Assembly (NCBI GenBank): GCA_016234555.1
Contig: JACRBJ010000016.1
Coordinates: 25,026-89,025, forward strand
Direction of reading: 5' to 3'
Length of the DNA stretch: 64,000 nt
Source: Chloroflexota bacterium
GTDB lineage: Bacteria > Chloroflexota > Anaerolineae > Anaerolineales > Villigracilaceae
Shown here: positions 50,488-58,876 of the stretch, piece after piece
How positions within the stretch are numbered: the stretch's first letter is position 1
How the letters are laid out: the number at the start of each line of letters is the position of its first letter
Position numbers and translations under genes: made by a program
Notes under the pieces: model-generated
The model's database searches: none
What the model was told of the DNA's origin: nothing
What the model saw: the letters and a program-made list of their open reading frames with translations, nothing else

Positions 50488-50525
50488 TGATTACAATATG
50501 ATTGTTTGTGATTGATTTTTGATTG
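50488..50525 (+). promoter_or_regulatory. Four TGATTR direct repeats at helical spacing
   Basis: TGATTA or TGATTG begins at 50488, 50499, 50509 and 50520, steps of 11, 10 and 11 bases. The array ends 15 bases before the deoR start, a plausible autoregulatory operator for a DeoR protein binding one DNA face. Confidence 0.6.
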
Positions 50526-50539
50526 ACTGCGAGCATTTT

Positions 50540-51316
50540 ATGGCACTTGAAACCCTCTCAAGCCCGGAACGTCAACAACAGATTGTACGTCTTTTGAACC
50601 GTCAGCAAAGGCTGTCTGTGGCTGAAATTTGCGAGCAATTTGCCATCAGCGAAGCCACAGCCCGCCGTGATTTGGAGACGCTGGCTGAACAAGGCAAGGT
50701 TCAACGCGTGCATGGTGGCGTAATCGCCATTGAGAAGGCGCCACCTGAATTGCCCATCCTCCAGCGCGAAGGGGAGCAGTCAGATGAGAAGTCCCGCATT
50801 GGGCGGGTGGCTGCTGAGTTGATTGCGGACGGGGAGACGGTCTTCCTCGGATCAGGGACAACCGTGCTGGAGACGGCTAAAAACCTGCGCGAACGCAAAA
50901 ATATGACTGTGATCACCAATTCACTACCAGTGCTCAATGCCCTTGCAGGAGTTAAGGGCATCTCGGTTGTTTCCCTTGGTGGACAGTTGCGCGAAAGCGA
51001 GCTTTCGTTCATCGGGCATATCGCAGAACAGGCGCTGGCGGAGTTGCGCGTGGACAAGGTTGTCATGGGGACCCGCGGTGTGGACCTTGAACACGGCTTG
51101 ACCAACGATTACCTCCCCGAAACCCTAACCGACCGCGCCATCTTGAAGATTGGAAGGGAAGTCATCATTGCAGCTGACCACACCAAGATTAACCGTGTGT
51201 CCACGGCATTGCTTGCTCCGTTGACTGCAATGCATATATTTGTGACTGATGCCAGGGCGGATACGAAGTTTGTTCAGTCTCTTAAAAAGCAGGGAATACA
51301 AGTGGTCATGGCATAG
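50540..51316 (+). CDS. DeoR-family regulator of the carbohydrate locus
   Basis: ATG 50540 gives 258 residues (a TTG at 50519 would lie in the operator array). The N-terminal helix-turn-helix is LSVAEICEQFAISEATARRDLETLAEQGKV in parts, followed by the RVHGGV signature. The sensor domain resembles phosphosugar-binding isomerases, with GSGTTVLETA, TNSLPVLNAL and GTRGVDLEHG. DeoR proteins of this type usually respond to a phosphorylated sugar, as AgaR and GlpR do. It heads a same-strand locus with hydrolases, an ABC importer and a sugar kinase. Confidence 0.92.
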   Translation: MALETLSSPERQQQIVRLLNRQQRLSVAEICEQFAISEATARRDLETLAEQGKVQRVHGGVIAIEKAPPELPILQREGEQSDEKSRIGRVAAELIADGETVFLGSGTTVLETAKNLRERKNMTVITNSLPVLNALAGVKGISVVSLGGQLRESELSFIGHIAEQALAELRVDKVVMGTRGVDLEHGLTNDYLPETLTDRAILKIGREVIIAADHTKINRVSTALLAPLTAMHIFVTDARADTKFVQSLKKQGIQVVMA

Positions 51317-51325
51317 GACGAGATT

Positions 51326-52369
51326 ATGTTGCTTGAGAATTTTCGTCCGCGCTCGAAGCTGGTGACAAAGACTACCCTGATTGATAAGCCGAGATTTCCT
51401 GTTGTCGATGCGCATAACCATCTTGCTGCGTCCTTTGGCGGCGGCTGGGATCAAAAGCCGCTGAGTCAATTGCTTGACCTGCTGGATGAAGCGGGTGTAA
51501 CTCATTATGTTGACCTGGACGGCGGCTGGGGGGAAGAGATTCTTTATCATCATCTTGATTATTTCAAAACCAAAGCACCTGAGCGGTTTCAAATCTTTGG
51601 TGGTGTGAATTGGTCGAGGTGGAAGGACATGGGTGACGCATTCCCCGAATGGGCGGTGGGCAGACTTAATGTTCAGAAAGAGGCGGGGGCACAGGGTTTG
51701 AAGATTTGGAAAGGTTTTGGACTGCACGTCAAAGACCAGAATGGGGAATTGGTCAAGGTGGATGACCCGCGACTGAGTCTTATTTGGGATGCGGCTGGCG
51801 AACTTGGTTTGCCCGTGCTGATTCATGTTGCAGACCCTGTTGCTTTCTTTGACCCGATTGACGAGACCAATGAACGTTGGGAGGAAATTGAACAACATCC
51901 CGATTGGGCGTTTCCCAGTCCGCTTTTTCCGCCGTTTTTGGAAATCATGAATGGATTCAAAACTCTTGTTGCCCGTCACTCATCAACCACTTTCATTGGT
52001 GCTCACGTCGGATGCTATGCCGAAAACTTGGAATGGGTGGGACAAATGTTGGATGCCTGCCCGAATTATTACGTGGACATCTCCGCCCGCTTTGGCGAAT
52101 TGGGACGACAGCCTTACACGGCACGGAAGTTTTTCATCCAATATCAGGATCGGATTTTGTACGGCTCGGATATGGGTCCCGATTTGGACGTCTATCGCTT
52201 GAATTACCGTCTGCTCGAAACGGATGATGAATATTTCAACTACAACCCAGGCGAAATTCCACAGCAGGGACGCTGGCATGTGAATGGCTTATTTCTGCCC
52301 AATGAAGTGTTGGAAAAAGTATATCGAAAGAATGCACAGAACGTACTTAAACTCAAGGATGAAGGATAA
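51326..52369 (+). CDS. Amidohydrolase_2-family TIM-barrel hydrolase
   Basis: The 347-residue product begins a metal-dependent hydrolase barrel with VVDAHNHLAA, continues with LIHVADPVAFFDP and GAHVGCYAENL, and ends with ILYGSDMGPD and NAQNVLKL. These are the ligands expected for the amidohydrolase_2 (decarboxylase/lactonase) group. In sugar loci relatives often hydrolyse sugar lactones or related rings. AGGA precedes the ATG by eight bases, and the deoR stop is ten bases upstream. Confidence 0.8.
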   Translation: MLLENFRPRSKLVTKTTLIDKPRFPVVDAHNHLAASFGGGWDQKPLSQLLDLLDEAGVTHYVDLDGGWGEEILYHHLDYFKTKAPERFQIFGGVNWSRWKDMGDAFPEWAVGRLNVQKEAGAQGLKIWKGFGLHVKDQNGELVKVDDPRLSLIWDAAGELGLPVLIHVADPVAFFDPIDETNERWEEIEQHPDWAFPSPLFPPFLEIMNGFKTLVARHSSTTFIGAHVGCYAENLEWVGQMLDACPNYYVDISARFGELGRQPYTARKFFIQYQDRILYGSDMGPDLDVYRLNYRLLETDDEYFNYNPGEIPQQGRWHVNGLFLPNEVLEKVYRKNAQNVLKLKDEG

Positions 52370-52372
52370 AGA

Positions 52373-53389
52373 ATGAACCCCACCAATTACCACACCTACA
52401 ACGAAATTAGATCGCAGACGGAAGCATGGAAAGAGGCTTTGAATGTGGTCAGCGGCATGTCTTTGCCAAAGACTGCGGACTATAGCCAGGTGATTTTCAC
52501 AGGCTGCGGCTCGACTCACTATCTATCATTTGCGGGGTCAGCTTTGTATCAGGAGTTGACGGGTCGCGCTGCGCGGGCTGTCCCTGGCGGGGAGTTGTTA
52601 TTGAATTCGCAGAATACGCTAACCGACCAAAAGACCTTGCTGGTTGCTGTCAGTCGCTCTGGGACGACAACTGAAACCATCAAGGCGGTGGAAAAGTTCG
52701 AGGCTGAGAAACGTGGCGACGTGGTTGTCATCAGTAATTATGACGAAGTTCTTTCGCGTTTGGCTGATTTCAATATCGTGATTGATAAGGGTCAGGAGGA
52801 ATCAGTTGCCCAGACTCGCTCGTTTGCTTCGATGTACGTGGCGGCGACGGCGATGTGCGCGAAGATGGCGGGGCGTACAGATTTGGTTGAGGCAATGGGA
52901 AAGCTGCCAGAGATTGGTAATTGGTTGATTGGTAATTACGAGTCGCATGCAAAAGGGATTGGGGAAAACCTGAACTTCGACAGATTTTATTTCCTCGGTT
53001 CTGGCATCCGCTATGGACTTGCGTGCGAAGCCAATCTCAAGATGAAGGAGATGACCTTAACTCACAGCGAGCCATTCCACACTTTGGAATTTCGTCATGG
53101 ACCGATGAGCATGGTCAATGAAAAGGCTGTCGTGGTGGGGCTGCTCTCAGATACGAACCGAGTCCACGAGGCGAAGGTGCTGTCAGAGATGAAAATGCTG
53201 GGAGGAACAGTATCAGCTTTGGGTGAGGCGGAAGCGGATGTCGCTTTCGGGTCGGGAGTCCCAGAATGTGTGCGCGGCGTCCTGTATCTGCCAGTCTTGC
53301 AATTGATGGCTTTTTATCGTTCGCTGGCAAAAGGTTTGAATCCCGACCGTCCCGAAAATTTGACGGCGGTCGTGAAATTGGATTTCTAA
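52373..53389 (+). CDS. SIS-domain sugar isomerase/deaminase of the AgaS/GlmS type
   Basis: Two SIS domains are visible in 338 residues: FTGCGSTHYLSFAGSALY with SRSGTTTETI in the first, and GIRYGLACEANLKMKEM with SEPFHTLEFRHGPMSMV in the second. The glutaminase domain of GlmS is absent. AgaS-type relatives deaminate and isomerise galactosamine 6-phosphate; FrlB-type relatives act on fructoselysine 6-phosphate. With GH114 and a PfkB kinase nearby the AgaS-like role fits best (inference). A 7-nt repeat encodes IGNWLIGNY near residues 181-189. Confidence 0.8.
   Translation: MNPTNYHTYNEIRSQTEAWKEALNVVSGMSLPKTADYSQVIFTGCGSTHYLSFAGSALYQELTGRAARAVPGGELLLNSQNTLTDQKTLLVAVSRSGTTTETIKAVEKFEAEKRGDVVVISNYDEVLSRLADFNIVIDKGQEESVAQTRSFASMYVAATAMCAKMAGRTDLVEAMGKLPEIGNWLIGNYESHAKGIGENLNFDRFYFLGSGIRYGLACEANLKMKEMTLTHSEPFHTLEFRHGPMSMVNEKAVVVGLLSDTNRVHEAKVLSEMKMLGGTVSALGEAEADVAFGSGVPECVRGVLYLPVLQLMAFYRSLAKGLNPDRPENLTAVVKLDF
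52912..52940. repeat. 7-nt tandem repeat inside the SIS gene
   Basis: ATTGGTA, ATTGGTT, GATTGGT, AATTACG follow one another with a 7-nt period and encode a short I-G-N repeat. Confidence 0.5.
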
Positions 53390-53495
53390 TCAACTATGAC
53401 GAGCGGCGGGGTGCGTCCAACCAGATAGCCGTGTTCCCTGTCTGGCACGCGCGTGAGCGTGGTGTCGCGGCTGTCACAATAGAATGGAGAAGAAA

Positions 53496-54767
53496 ATGAA
53501 AAAACTATTGTTCGTTCTCATAGTTGCCAGCCTTTTATTGGCTGCCTGCGGCGGTGGAGCAAAACCTGCTGCGGAGGAAGGCCCCGTGGAGATCACCTTC
53601 ACCATGTGGGGCGCGCCAGAGGAACTCGCGGTCTGGCAGGCGGTTGTGGATGATTTCCAAAAAATCAACTCGAACATTACCGTGAAGGTGGATGTCTCGG
53701 ATTGGGATTCATACTGGACAAAGTTGAACACGCTGATAGCGGGCGGCACACCACCTGACGTGTTCGCCATGGACGCTCCGCTCTTCCTGGATTGGCAAAG
53801 CCGTGGCGCATTGCTGAATCTTCAACCGTACATCGATGCCAACCCCGGCCTCCTCGACGGCCTGTATCCGCAAACGTTGACTGCCTATAAGACAGCGGAT
53901 GGATACTACGGCTTGCCGCGCGATTTCCAGACCATTGTGCTGTTCTACAACAAGGATATGTTCGATGCCGCAGGCGTGGCATACCCGACCGCAGACTGGA
54001 CCTACGACGATATGCTTGCCGCTGCGAAAAAATTGACACTGGACACGAATAATGACGGTAAGATCGATCAATATGGACTCTGGTCGGACACATGGGACAT
54101 GGAGTTGCTGTGGAGTGAGGCCATTTGGGCGTACGGTGGCGAGATCATCAGCCCCGAGCATACCAAGACCTTGATCGGTGAAGGCGGCGCGCGCGATGCC
54201 TGGGCTTACATTGACAGCCTGTACAAGGAAGGCGTGATGCCTACTCCCACCACTTCGGGTGAGTTCGGCTTGGACCTGTTCCAATCCAATATGGCGGCGA
54301 TGACCACCATCGGTCATTGGGCGGTGCCTGGGTATGTCCAGTCTGGAATTAACTTCGATGTTGCACCGATGCCGAAGGGTCCGGCGGGACAGGCGACCAG
54401 CGTCAACAGCGCCGGCTTTGTCATCTCGAAGGATTCCAAACATGCCGACGCAGCGTTCGAGTTCATCAAGTTTGCGTTGGGCGAATCTGGACAGACGAAA
54501 CTTGCCCAGTTGGGATTTGCCATCCCTGTGCTCAAATCTGTTGCCGAAAGCGACGCCTATCTCAAACAACCTGGCGAGTTGGATCAAAAAGTCTTCCTTG
54601 ATTCGGTTGCCTTTGCCCACATGAAACCCGTTTTCAAAGGTTATGAGGAATGGGCTGGTGTGGTCGGCGACGGCTTGATTCCTGTGTTCGATGGCGAAAC
54701 GGAATTGAACGCCACCCTCGACGAGATCATTGTCGCCGCAGACGAAGTACTGGCGAAGAATAAGTAA
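53496..54767 (+). CDS. Sugar ABC transporter substrate-binding lipoprotein
   Basis: ATG 53496 gives 423 residues with a lipobox LLAAC (Cys18). The mature part is a family 1 solute-binding protein: ITFTMWGAPEELAVWQ, LIAGGTPPDVFAMDA and LPRDFQTIVLFYNKDMFD in parts. It should deliver oligosaccharides to the two permeases that follow. A 15-bp hairpin lies in the gap to the first permease. No ATPase gene is present in the locus. Confidence 0.93.
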   Translation: MKKLLFVLIVASLLLAACGGGAKPAAEEGPVEITFTMWGAPEELAVWQAVVDDFQKINSNITVKVDVSDWDSYWTKLNTLIAGGTPPDVFAMDAPLFLDWQSRGALLNLQPYIDANPGLLDGLYPQTLTAYKTADGYYGLPRDFQTIVLFYNKDMFDAAGVAYPTADWTYDDMLAAAKKLTLDTNNDGKIDQYGLWSDTWDMELLWSEAIWAYGGEIISPEHTKTLIGEGGARDAWAYIDSLYKEGVMPTPTTSGEFGLDLFQSNMAAMTTIGHWAVPGYVQSGINFDVAPMPKGPAGQATSVNSAGFVISKDSKHADAAFEFIKFALGESGQTKLAQLGFAIPVLKSVAESDAYLKQPGELDQKVFLDSVAFAHMKPVFKGYEEWAGVVGDGLIPVFDGETELNATLDEIIVAADEVLAKNK

Positions 54768-54775
54768 CCCACATA

Positions 54776-54810
54776 AGGCCTGACAGGTTTCTCAAAAACC
54801 TGTCAGGCCT
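54776..54810 (+). terminator. Intercistronic hairpin after the sugar-binding protein gene
   Basis: AGGCCTGACAGGTTT (54776-54790) pairs perfectly with 54796-54810 around CTCAA. The permease ribosome site (GAGG) starts four bases later. The arm AAACCTG...CAGG recurs at 45717. Confidence 0.8.
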
Positions 54811-54824
54811 GGCGAGGAATGTTC

Positions 54825-55712
54825 ATGGATTACGGACTCAAACCCCTTGGGCGTGAGAAACTATGGCTCTGGCTGATGCTGGTGCCGACCATCATCGGTC
54901 TGCTGTTTGGCACGATTGGTTCCCTGTTGGCGACGCTCGGGCTGAGCTTCTTCAACTGGGACTTGATCAATCCCCCCAAGTGGGCGGGCGCGGAGAATTA
55001 TATTCAGCTATTCCAGAACAAGGATTACATCGAAGCCTTTGCCAACACGTTGAAATTCTCCGCGTTGTATGTGCCTGGGGTGGTGATCATTTCGCTGCTG
55101 CTGGCGGTTTTACTCAACCGCAAGATTCGCGGCATTGGATTTTTCCGCACCGTGTATTTTTTGCCAGCCGTGACGTCCGCTGTCGCCACCGCGCTGGTCT
55201 GGAACATGATCTACGGCAAGGAAACGGGCATCCTCAACTTTGCGTTGGAGACTTTGGGCTTTGCTCCCGTCTGCTGGCTTTGCACGAACAACGCCATGAT
55301 GTCGGTGGTCATCGTCAACGTGTGGGGCGCGATTGGCGAAGGCATGATCATCTTTTTGGCTGGGCTGACAGCCATTCCGCGCGATTACTACGAAGCTGCA
55401 TCTCTTGATGGCGCAAATGACGTTCAGCAGTTTTTCAGGGTCACATTGCCACTAGTCACTCCGAGCATTTTCTTCCAGACTTTAATTGCCGCCATCAACG
55501 CCTTCCAGGCCTACGACTACATTTACATGCTGACCCGACGCGGGCAGGGTGATAGTTCCGTCCCAGTGGCGGTGTATTCGATTTATCGCAACGCCTTCCA
55601 TTTCTTCCGCATGGGAGATGCCAGCGCACAAGCCATCCAGCTCGCACTGTTGGTGGCAGTTTTCATGGCGATCATGTTCTGGTGGGAACGCCGTTACGTG
55701 GTGTACGAATAG
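54825..55712 (+). CDS. Sugar ABC transporter permease, MalF type
   Basis: I choose ATG 54825, seven bases after GAGG, over ATG 54819. The 295-residue product has six membrane segments and the EAA loop EAASLDGANDVQQFFRVTLPLVTP that docks the ATPase. It pairs with the MalG-type permease encoded nine bases downstream. Confidence 0.93.
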   Translation: MDYGLKPLGREKLWLWLMLVPTIIGLLFGTIGSLLATLGLSFFNWDLINPPKWAGAENYIQLFQNKDYIEAFANTLKFSALYVPGVVIISLLLAVLLNRKIRGIGFFRTVYFLPAVTSAVATALVWNMIYGKETGILNFALETLGFAPVCWLCTNNAMMSVVIVNVWGAIGEGMIIFLAGLTAIPRDYYEAASLDGANDVQQFFRVTLPLVTPSIFFQTLIAAINAFQAYDYIYMLTRRGQGDSSVPVAVYSIYRNAFHFFRMGDASAQAIQLALLVAVFMAIMFWWERRYVVYE

Positions 55713-55721
55713 GAGCGCGAC

Positions 55722-56570
55722 ATGTCCAAGTCAATTTACAAAACCATTCTCGATGTCGTCACCTACGCCTTTCTCATTTTCGGCGCATTGACCATGCTTA
55801 TTCCCTTTCTGTGGATGATTTCCGTTTCCCTGCGCCTTCCTGCTGAACAATTCTCCCGTAACATCATCCCCGCCCCGTTCACCTTCCAAAACTACTTCGA
55901 CCTTTTCAAGGACCTACCTGACCAGGCATTTCTCTACCTCACATTCAACAGCTTCAAGCTATCCATTCTGACAGTCATCGGTCAGGTGTTGACCTGTGCG
56001 ATGGCGGCGTTCGTCTTTGCCATTGTCAAATTCAAAGGGCGTGATTTTCTCTTTGCGCTGCTCGTCGCCACCTTGATGATTCCACCGCAGGTCTCGCTCA
56101 TCCCGAACTTCATCATCTTCAAATACCTCGGCTGGATCGGGACTCAACTTCCGTTGATCGTCCCTGCCTTTTGGGGTGGTGCCTTCGGGACCTTCCTGCT
56201 GCGGCAGTACTTCCTCACCATCCCGCGCGACCTGGTGGATGCCGCCCGCATGGACGGGGCTTCGCTCTTCGATATTTTCTGGCGCGTCTACATGCCGCTT
56301 TCCAAACCTGCGGTTGCCGCGCTGGCAATCTTCGTCTTCAAAGATGCCTGGAATGACCTGCTCCATCCTCTGGTTTATTTGCCAACGGACATGCACAAGA
56401 CCACGCTGACAGTTGGGCTGGCATTCTTCCAGCAGCAACTCCAGATGGGCGGGAAGTTCACCGTGCTCATGGCGGGGGCGTTCTTGTCCATCCTGCCGTT
56501 GTTGATTATCTTCTTCTTTGCCCAAAAGCAATTCATCGAAGGTATTGCGCTGAGCGGCGTCAAGCGCTAA
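55722..56570 (+). CDS. Sugar ABC transporter permease, MalG type
   Basis: The 282-residue product has six membrane segments and the EAA-type loop DAARMDGASLFDIFWRVYMPL. AGGAG precedes its ATG. Since no ATPase gene is linked, a shared MsmK/UgpC-like ATPase encoded elsewhere must drive it. Confidence 0.93.
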   Translation: MSKSIYKTILDVVTYAFLIFGALTMLIPFLWMISVSLRLPAEQFSRNIIPAPFTFQNYFDLFKDLPDQAFLYLTFNSFKLSILTVIGQVLTCAMAAFVFAIVKFKGRDFLFALLVATLMIPPQVSLIPNFIIFKYLGWIGTQLPLIVPAFWGGAFGTFLLRQYFLTIPRDLVDAARMDGASLFDIFWRVYMPLSKPAVAALAIFVFKDAWNDLLHPLVYLPTDMHKTTLTVGLAFFQQQLQMGGKFTVLMAGAFLSILPLLIIFFFAQKQFIEGIALSGVKR

Positions 56571-56606
56571 CCTGATACTGGAACACATGACATAGGAGCA
56601 CTTCTC

Positions 56607-57938
56607 ATGACCAAAATCGCATTTATTGGCGCAGGCAGCCTTGGCTTTACAAGCGAACTTGTGCGCGACGTTTTAACCTTCCCGCTATTGGAAGATGCCC
56701 ACATCTCCTTGATGGACATCGACGAGGAGCGGCTTGACTTTGCCAATGAGAGCGTCAAAAAACTCATCGCTGCTGGGAACCGTCATGCCAGTGTAACCGC
56801 CACGCTGAGCCGCGCGGAGGCACTGAAGGATGCGGACGTGGTCCTGACCACCATTCTGACAGGCACCACGGATGTTTGGAAATACGATATAGAGATCCCC
56901 AAGAAATATGGCATTGACATCAACGTCGGTGACACACGCGGACCGAGCGGCATCTTCCGCTTCCTGCGGACGATCAACCCGATGATGGACATTGTCCACG
57001 ACATGGAGAAATACTGCCCGAATGCTGTCCTGCTCAACTACACCAATCCGATGGCGATGCTGGTCTCCGCGATCCAGAAGCAGACATTCATCTCAACCAC
57101 TGGTCTGTGTCATTCGGTTCAGGGCACAGCCATGATGCTTGCGGATTGGATTGGCGCGCCCTACGCGGAGATCGATTACCTGTGTGCTGGAATCAACCAT
57201 CAGGCGTGGTATCTTGACTTCAAATGGAACAGCAGGGACGCCTATCCGCTTATCCACAAAGCCATCACCGAGCGACCAGAAATCTACAATGCCGAACCAG
57301 TACGCAACGAGATGTATCTCGCTCTTGGTAAATATGTCACTGAATCCAGCGGACATAACTCCGAGTACAACTGGTGGTTCCGCAAACGCCCCGACCTGAT
57401 CGAAAAGTATTGCACGCACGGCACGAACTGGAATCCTGGCGAATATGCCTATATCCTCAAGGAATACCAGAATAGTGAAGCCACCTGGAAGGGACAGGTC
57501 AAGGATGAACTTGCAAAGCCGCTCACATCCGAAGACCTCCAACGTGGACATGAATATGCCGCACACATCGTCAACGCCCTCAAAGGCGGCGAGCCGTTCA
57601 AGTTCAACGGCAACGTGCAGAATACACACCTCATCACCAACCTGCCGCAGGATGCATGCGTCGAAGTTCCCGTACTTGTGGATCGCTCTGGCTTCCACCC
57701 CTTCCACGTTGGCGCGCTTCCGCCAGAGACTGCCCTGTTGACCCAACTCTCCAGCGGCATCGAGGAGATGGCGATTCATGCTTCACTTGCGGGCGACCCG
57801 ACCATGGTCTATCGCGCCATCTGTCACGACCCGCTGACCGCTTCCGTGCTGTCGCTGGCGGAGATCAGGGAGATGACCAATGAGCTCTTCGCCCAACACA
57901 AAGATTACCTGCCGCAATTCAAGACTCACAAAGTCTAA
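56607..57938 (+). CDS. NAD-dependent GH4 glycosidase (MelA-like)
   Basis: The 443-residue product begins with an NAD fold ([19 protein letters not shown]). It carries the GH4 metal and substrate residues: NPMA (147-150), C168 in GLCHS and H198 in [10 protein letters not shown]4 enzymes cleave by transient oxidation at C3 with NAD and Mn. [15 protein letters not shown] is closest to the alpha-galactosidase branch, and no 6-phosphate-binding signature stands out, which agrees with uptake by an ABC importer. An alpha-galactosaminide substrate is possible here but not shown. Confidence 0.85.
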   Translation: MTKIAFIGAGSLGFTSELVRDVLTFPLLEDAHISLMDIDEERLDFANESVKKLIAAGNRHASVTATLSRAEALKDADVVLTTILTGTTDVWKYDIEIPKKYGIDINVGDTRGPSGIFRFLRTINPMMDIVHDMEKYCPNAVLLNYTNPMAMLVSAIQKQTFISTTGLCHSVQGTAMMLADWIGAPYAEIDYLCAGINHQAWYLDFKWNSRDAYPLIHKAITERPEIYNAEPVRNEMYLALGKYVTESSGHNSEYNWWFRKRPDLIEKYCTHGTNWNPGEYAYILKEYQNSEATWKGQVKDELAKPLTSEDLQRGHEYAAHIVNALKGGEPFKFNGNVQNTHLITNLPQDACVEVPVLVDRSGFHPFHVGALPPETALLTQLSSGIEEMAIHASLAGDPTMVYRAICHDPLTASVLSLAEIREMTNELFAQHKDYLPQFKTHKV

Positions 57939-57995
57939 AGTCAAAGGTCGAAAGTCATCATGAACAAATTGCACTTTGACGTTCGACCTTTGACT
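57939..57995 (+). repeat. 7-nt-repeat hairpin enclosing the GH114-like start codon
   Basis: The 19 bases at 57939-57957 match the reverse complement of 57977-57995 with one mismatch. The left arm is built of 7-nt units (AGTCAAA, GGTCGAA, AGTCATC). ATG 57960 lies in the loop and the only purine-rich ribosome-site candidate is in the left arm. Confidence 0.7.
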
Positions 57996-58868
57996 CTTGT
58001 CCTTCTTCTTTCCTCTTTACTTCTGGGATGTGCATTGCCCTCGAAAGTGGAATCCACCCCGCTCTCCCCTCAATCTGACGCTGCCCCGACGGAGCTTCCA
58101 ACCCTCATGCCTTCCAACCTGCAACTTTCAACTTCTAACCCGCAACCCACAATTGACTGGTGGCATCCTACTGTTGGTCTTACCTGGCAATGGCAAATCG
58201 GCAACGTGGACATCGACACCTCCATCGGAGCCGATGTCTACGATATTGACCTGTACGTTGACCAAGCCGTCATTGACGAACTCCATGCCAAAGGCAAAAA
58301 GGTCATCTGCTATATCAGCGTTGGTTCGTGGGAAGATTGGCGTCCAGACAAAGACCAATTTCCCGCCGAAGTTTTGGGCAAGGATTACGATGGCTGGCCA
58401 GGTGAGAAGTGGCTCGACATTCGCCGCATTGACCTGCTTGCGCCCATTATGCTTGCCCGTCTTGACCTGTGCAAGTCCAAAGGCTTCGATGCCGTGGAGC
58501 CAGACAACATGGAAATCTACACCAACGACACAGGCTTCCCGCTGACCTTTGACGACCAGTTGAAATATGTCCTCTGGCTGGCGGATGAAGCCCACAAGCG
58601 TGGACTCGCCATCGGACAGAAGAACGCCTCCGACCAGGTTCTAAAGCTGGTGGAGGTGTACGACTTCGCTGTCACCGAGGATTACTTTTTCTACGAGGAA
58701 GCCGAGTCCATGCTGCCCTACATCGAAGCGGGCAAACCTGTCTTCGCCGCCGAATACACCGACCTGCCTGGCGATTTCTCCGCTTTTTGCAAGCAATCGA
58801 AACAACTCAATTTCAGCACCATCCTCAAAAACCGTGAACTGGATGCGTGGGTGAAATATTGTCCGTAA
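57960..58868 (+). CDS. GH114-like lipoprotein (endo-alpha-1,4-polygalactosaminidase family)
   Basis: The 302-residue product has a lipobox LLGC (Cys24), a Ser/Thr/Pro linker to about residue 60 and a TM1410/GH114-type barrel. Visible motifs are WWHPTVGLTWQWQIGN, YDIDLYVD, KKVICYISVGSWEDWRPD, KWLDIRR and the acidic GFDAVEPDNMEIY. GH114 enzymes cut alpha-1,4-linked galactosamine polymers. Surface anchoring suggests it trims an exopolysaccharide before uptake. Codons 2-12 derive from an inverted repeat, and the linker from a 7-nt repeat (58112-58155), so its N-terminus looks remodelled by repeats. Confidence 0.85.
   Translation: MNKLHFDVRPLTLVLLLSSLLLGCALPSKVESTPLSPQSDAAPTELPTLMPSNLQLSTSNPQPTIDWWHPTVGLTWQWQIGNVDIDTSIGADVYDIDLYVDQAVIDELHAKGKKVICYISVGSWEDWRPDKDQFPAEVLGKDYDGWPGEKWLDIRRIDLLAPIMLARLDLCKSKGFDAVEPDNMEIYTNDTGFPLTFDDQLKYVLWLADEAHKRGLAIGQKNASDQVLKLVEVYDFAVTEDYFFYEEAESMLPYIEAGKPVFAAEYTDLPGDFSAFCKQSKQLNFSTILKNRELDAWVKYCP
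58112..58155. repeat. 7-nt CAACNT-type tandem repeat in the GH114-like linker
   Basis: Units such as CCAACCT, GCAACTT, TCAACTT, CTAACCC and GCAACCC follow with a 7-nt period and encode the Ser/Asn/Gln/Pro linker after the lipobox. Confidence 0.6.
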
Positions 58869-58876
58869 AAAAGCCC

